Shown here: one piece after another, positions 6,443-6,456 of the stretch
Numbering within the stretch: position 1 is the stretch's first letter
How the letters are laid out: every line of letters starts with the position of its first letter
Origin: Fibrobacter sp.
GTDB lineage: Bacteria; Fibrobacterota; Fibrobacteria; Fibrobacterales; Fibrobacteraceae
DNA length: 6,456 nt
NCBI GenBank assembly: GCA_021443065.1
Contig: JABUUR010000442.1
Coordinates: forward strand, 1 to 6,456
Direction of reading: 5' to 3'
Notes under the pieces: model-generated
The model's database searches: none
Seen by the model: only the letters and a program-made list of their open reading frames with translations
Told to the model about the DNA's origin: nothing
Program-made: the position numbers and the translations under genes

Positions 6443-6456
6443 ATATCGTCGCTTTG

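Noticed and set aside
6374..6456. A minus-strand open frame running in from the right edge (about 26 codons) as the 3' end of a neighbouring gene.
   Set aside because: It overlaps both hairpins, resembles no family, and another minus frame is open equally plausibly over part of it; too short to support.

Overview
The window looks like chromosomal DNA from a Gram-negative bacterium of roughly 50% GC. The suggestion of a gut or rumen bacterium close to Fibrobacter is inference from overall protein style (a lipobox lipoprotein with a Lys/Glu-rich tail, 7TM hybrid kinases with an ANQAKSTFLFNMSHD-type H-box); no marker gene in the window proves it.

Layout. Bases 1-273 are the 3' end of purF (amidophosphoribosyltransferase), closed by a GC-rich hairpin with a short U-run at 303-328. 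An AT-rich intergenic stretch with a TATAAT box (396-401) precedes three closely spaced plus-strand genes: a 7TM/PAS hybrid histidine kinase with a C-terminal receiver (447-2732), a REC-GGDEF-EAL protein (2760-4424) and a stand-alone HPt protein (4454-4813). The gaps are 27 and 29 bases with no obvious terminator, so they are probably one operon. A minus-strand extended-SDR NAD(P)-dependent epimerase/dehydratase (4829-5749) converges on it with only 15 bases between stop codons. Divergent from the SDR gene is a small lipoprotein gene (5865-6299) with a lysine-rich then glutamate-rich tail. The last 157 bases (6300-6456) hold no convincing gene but contain heptad repeats and two strong inverted repeats.

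How the genes work together. The central trio has every module of a His-Asp-His-Asp phosphorelay: kinase His381, its own receiver Asp691, HPt His60, and receiver Asp55 of the second protein. That last receiver is joined to a GGDEF domain whose signature is degenerate (EADHF) and an EAL domain whose catalytic residues all appear intact. The simplest reading is a self-contained membrane-signal-to-cyclic-di-GMP-hydrolysis circuit with no DNA-binding output. The relay order and the input signal are inference. purF, the SDR and the lipoprotein show no visible functional link to it.
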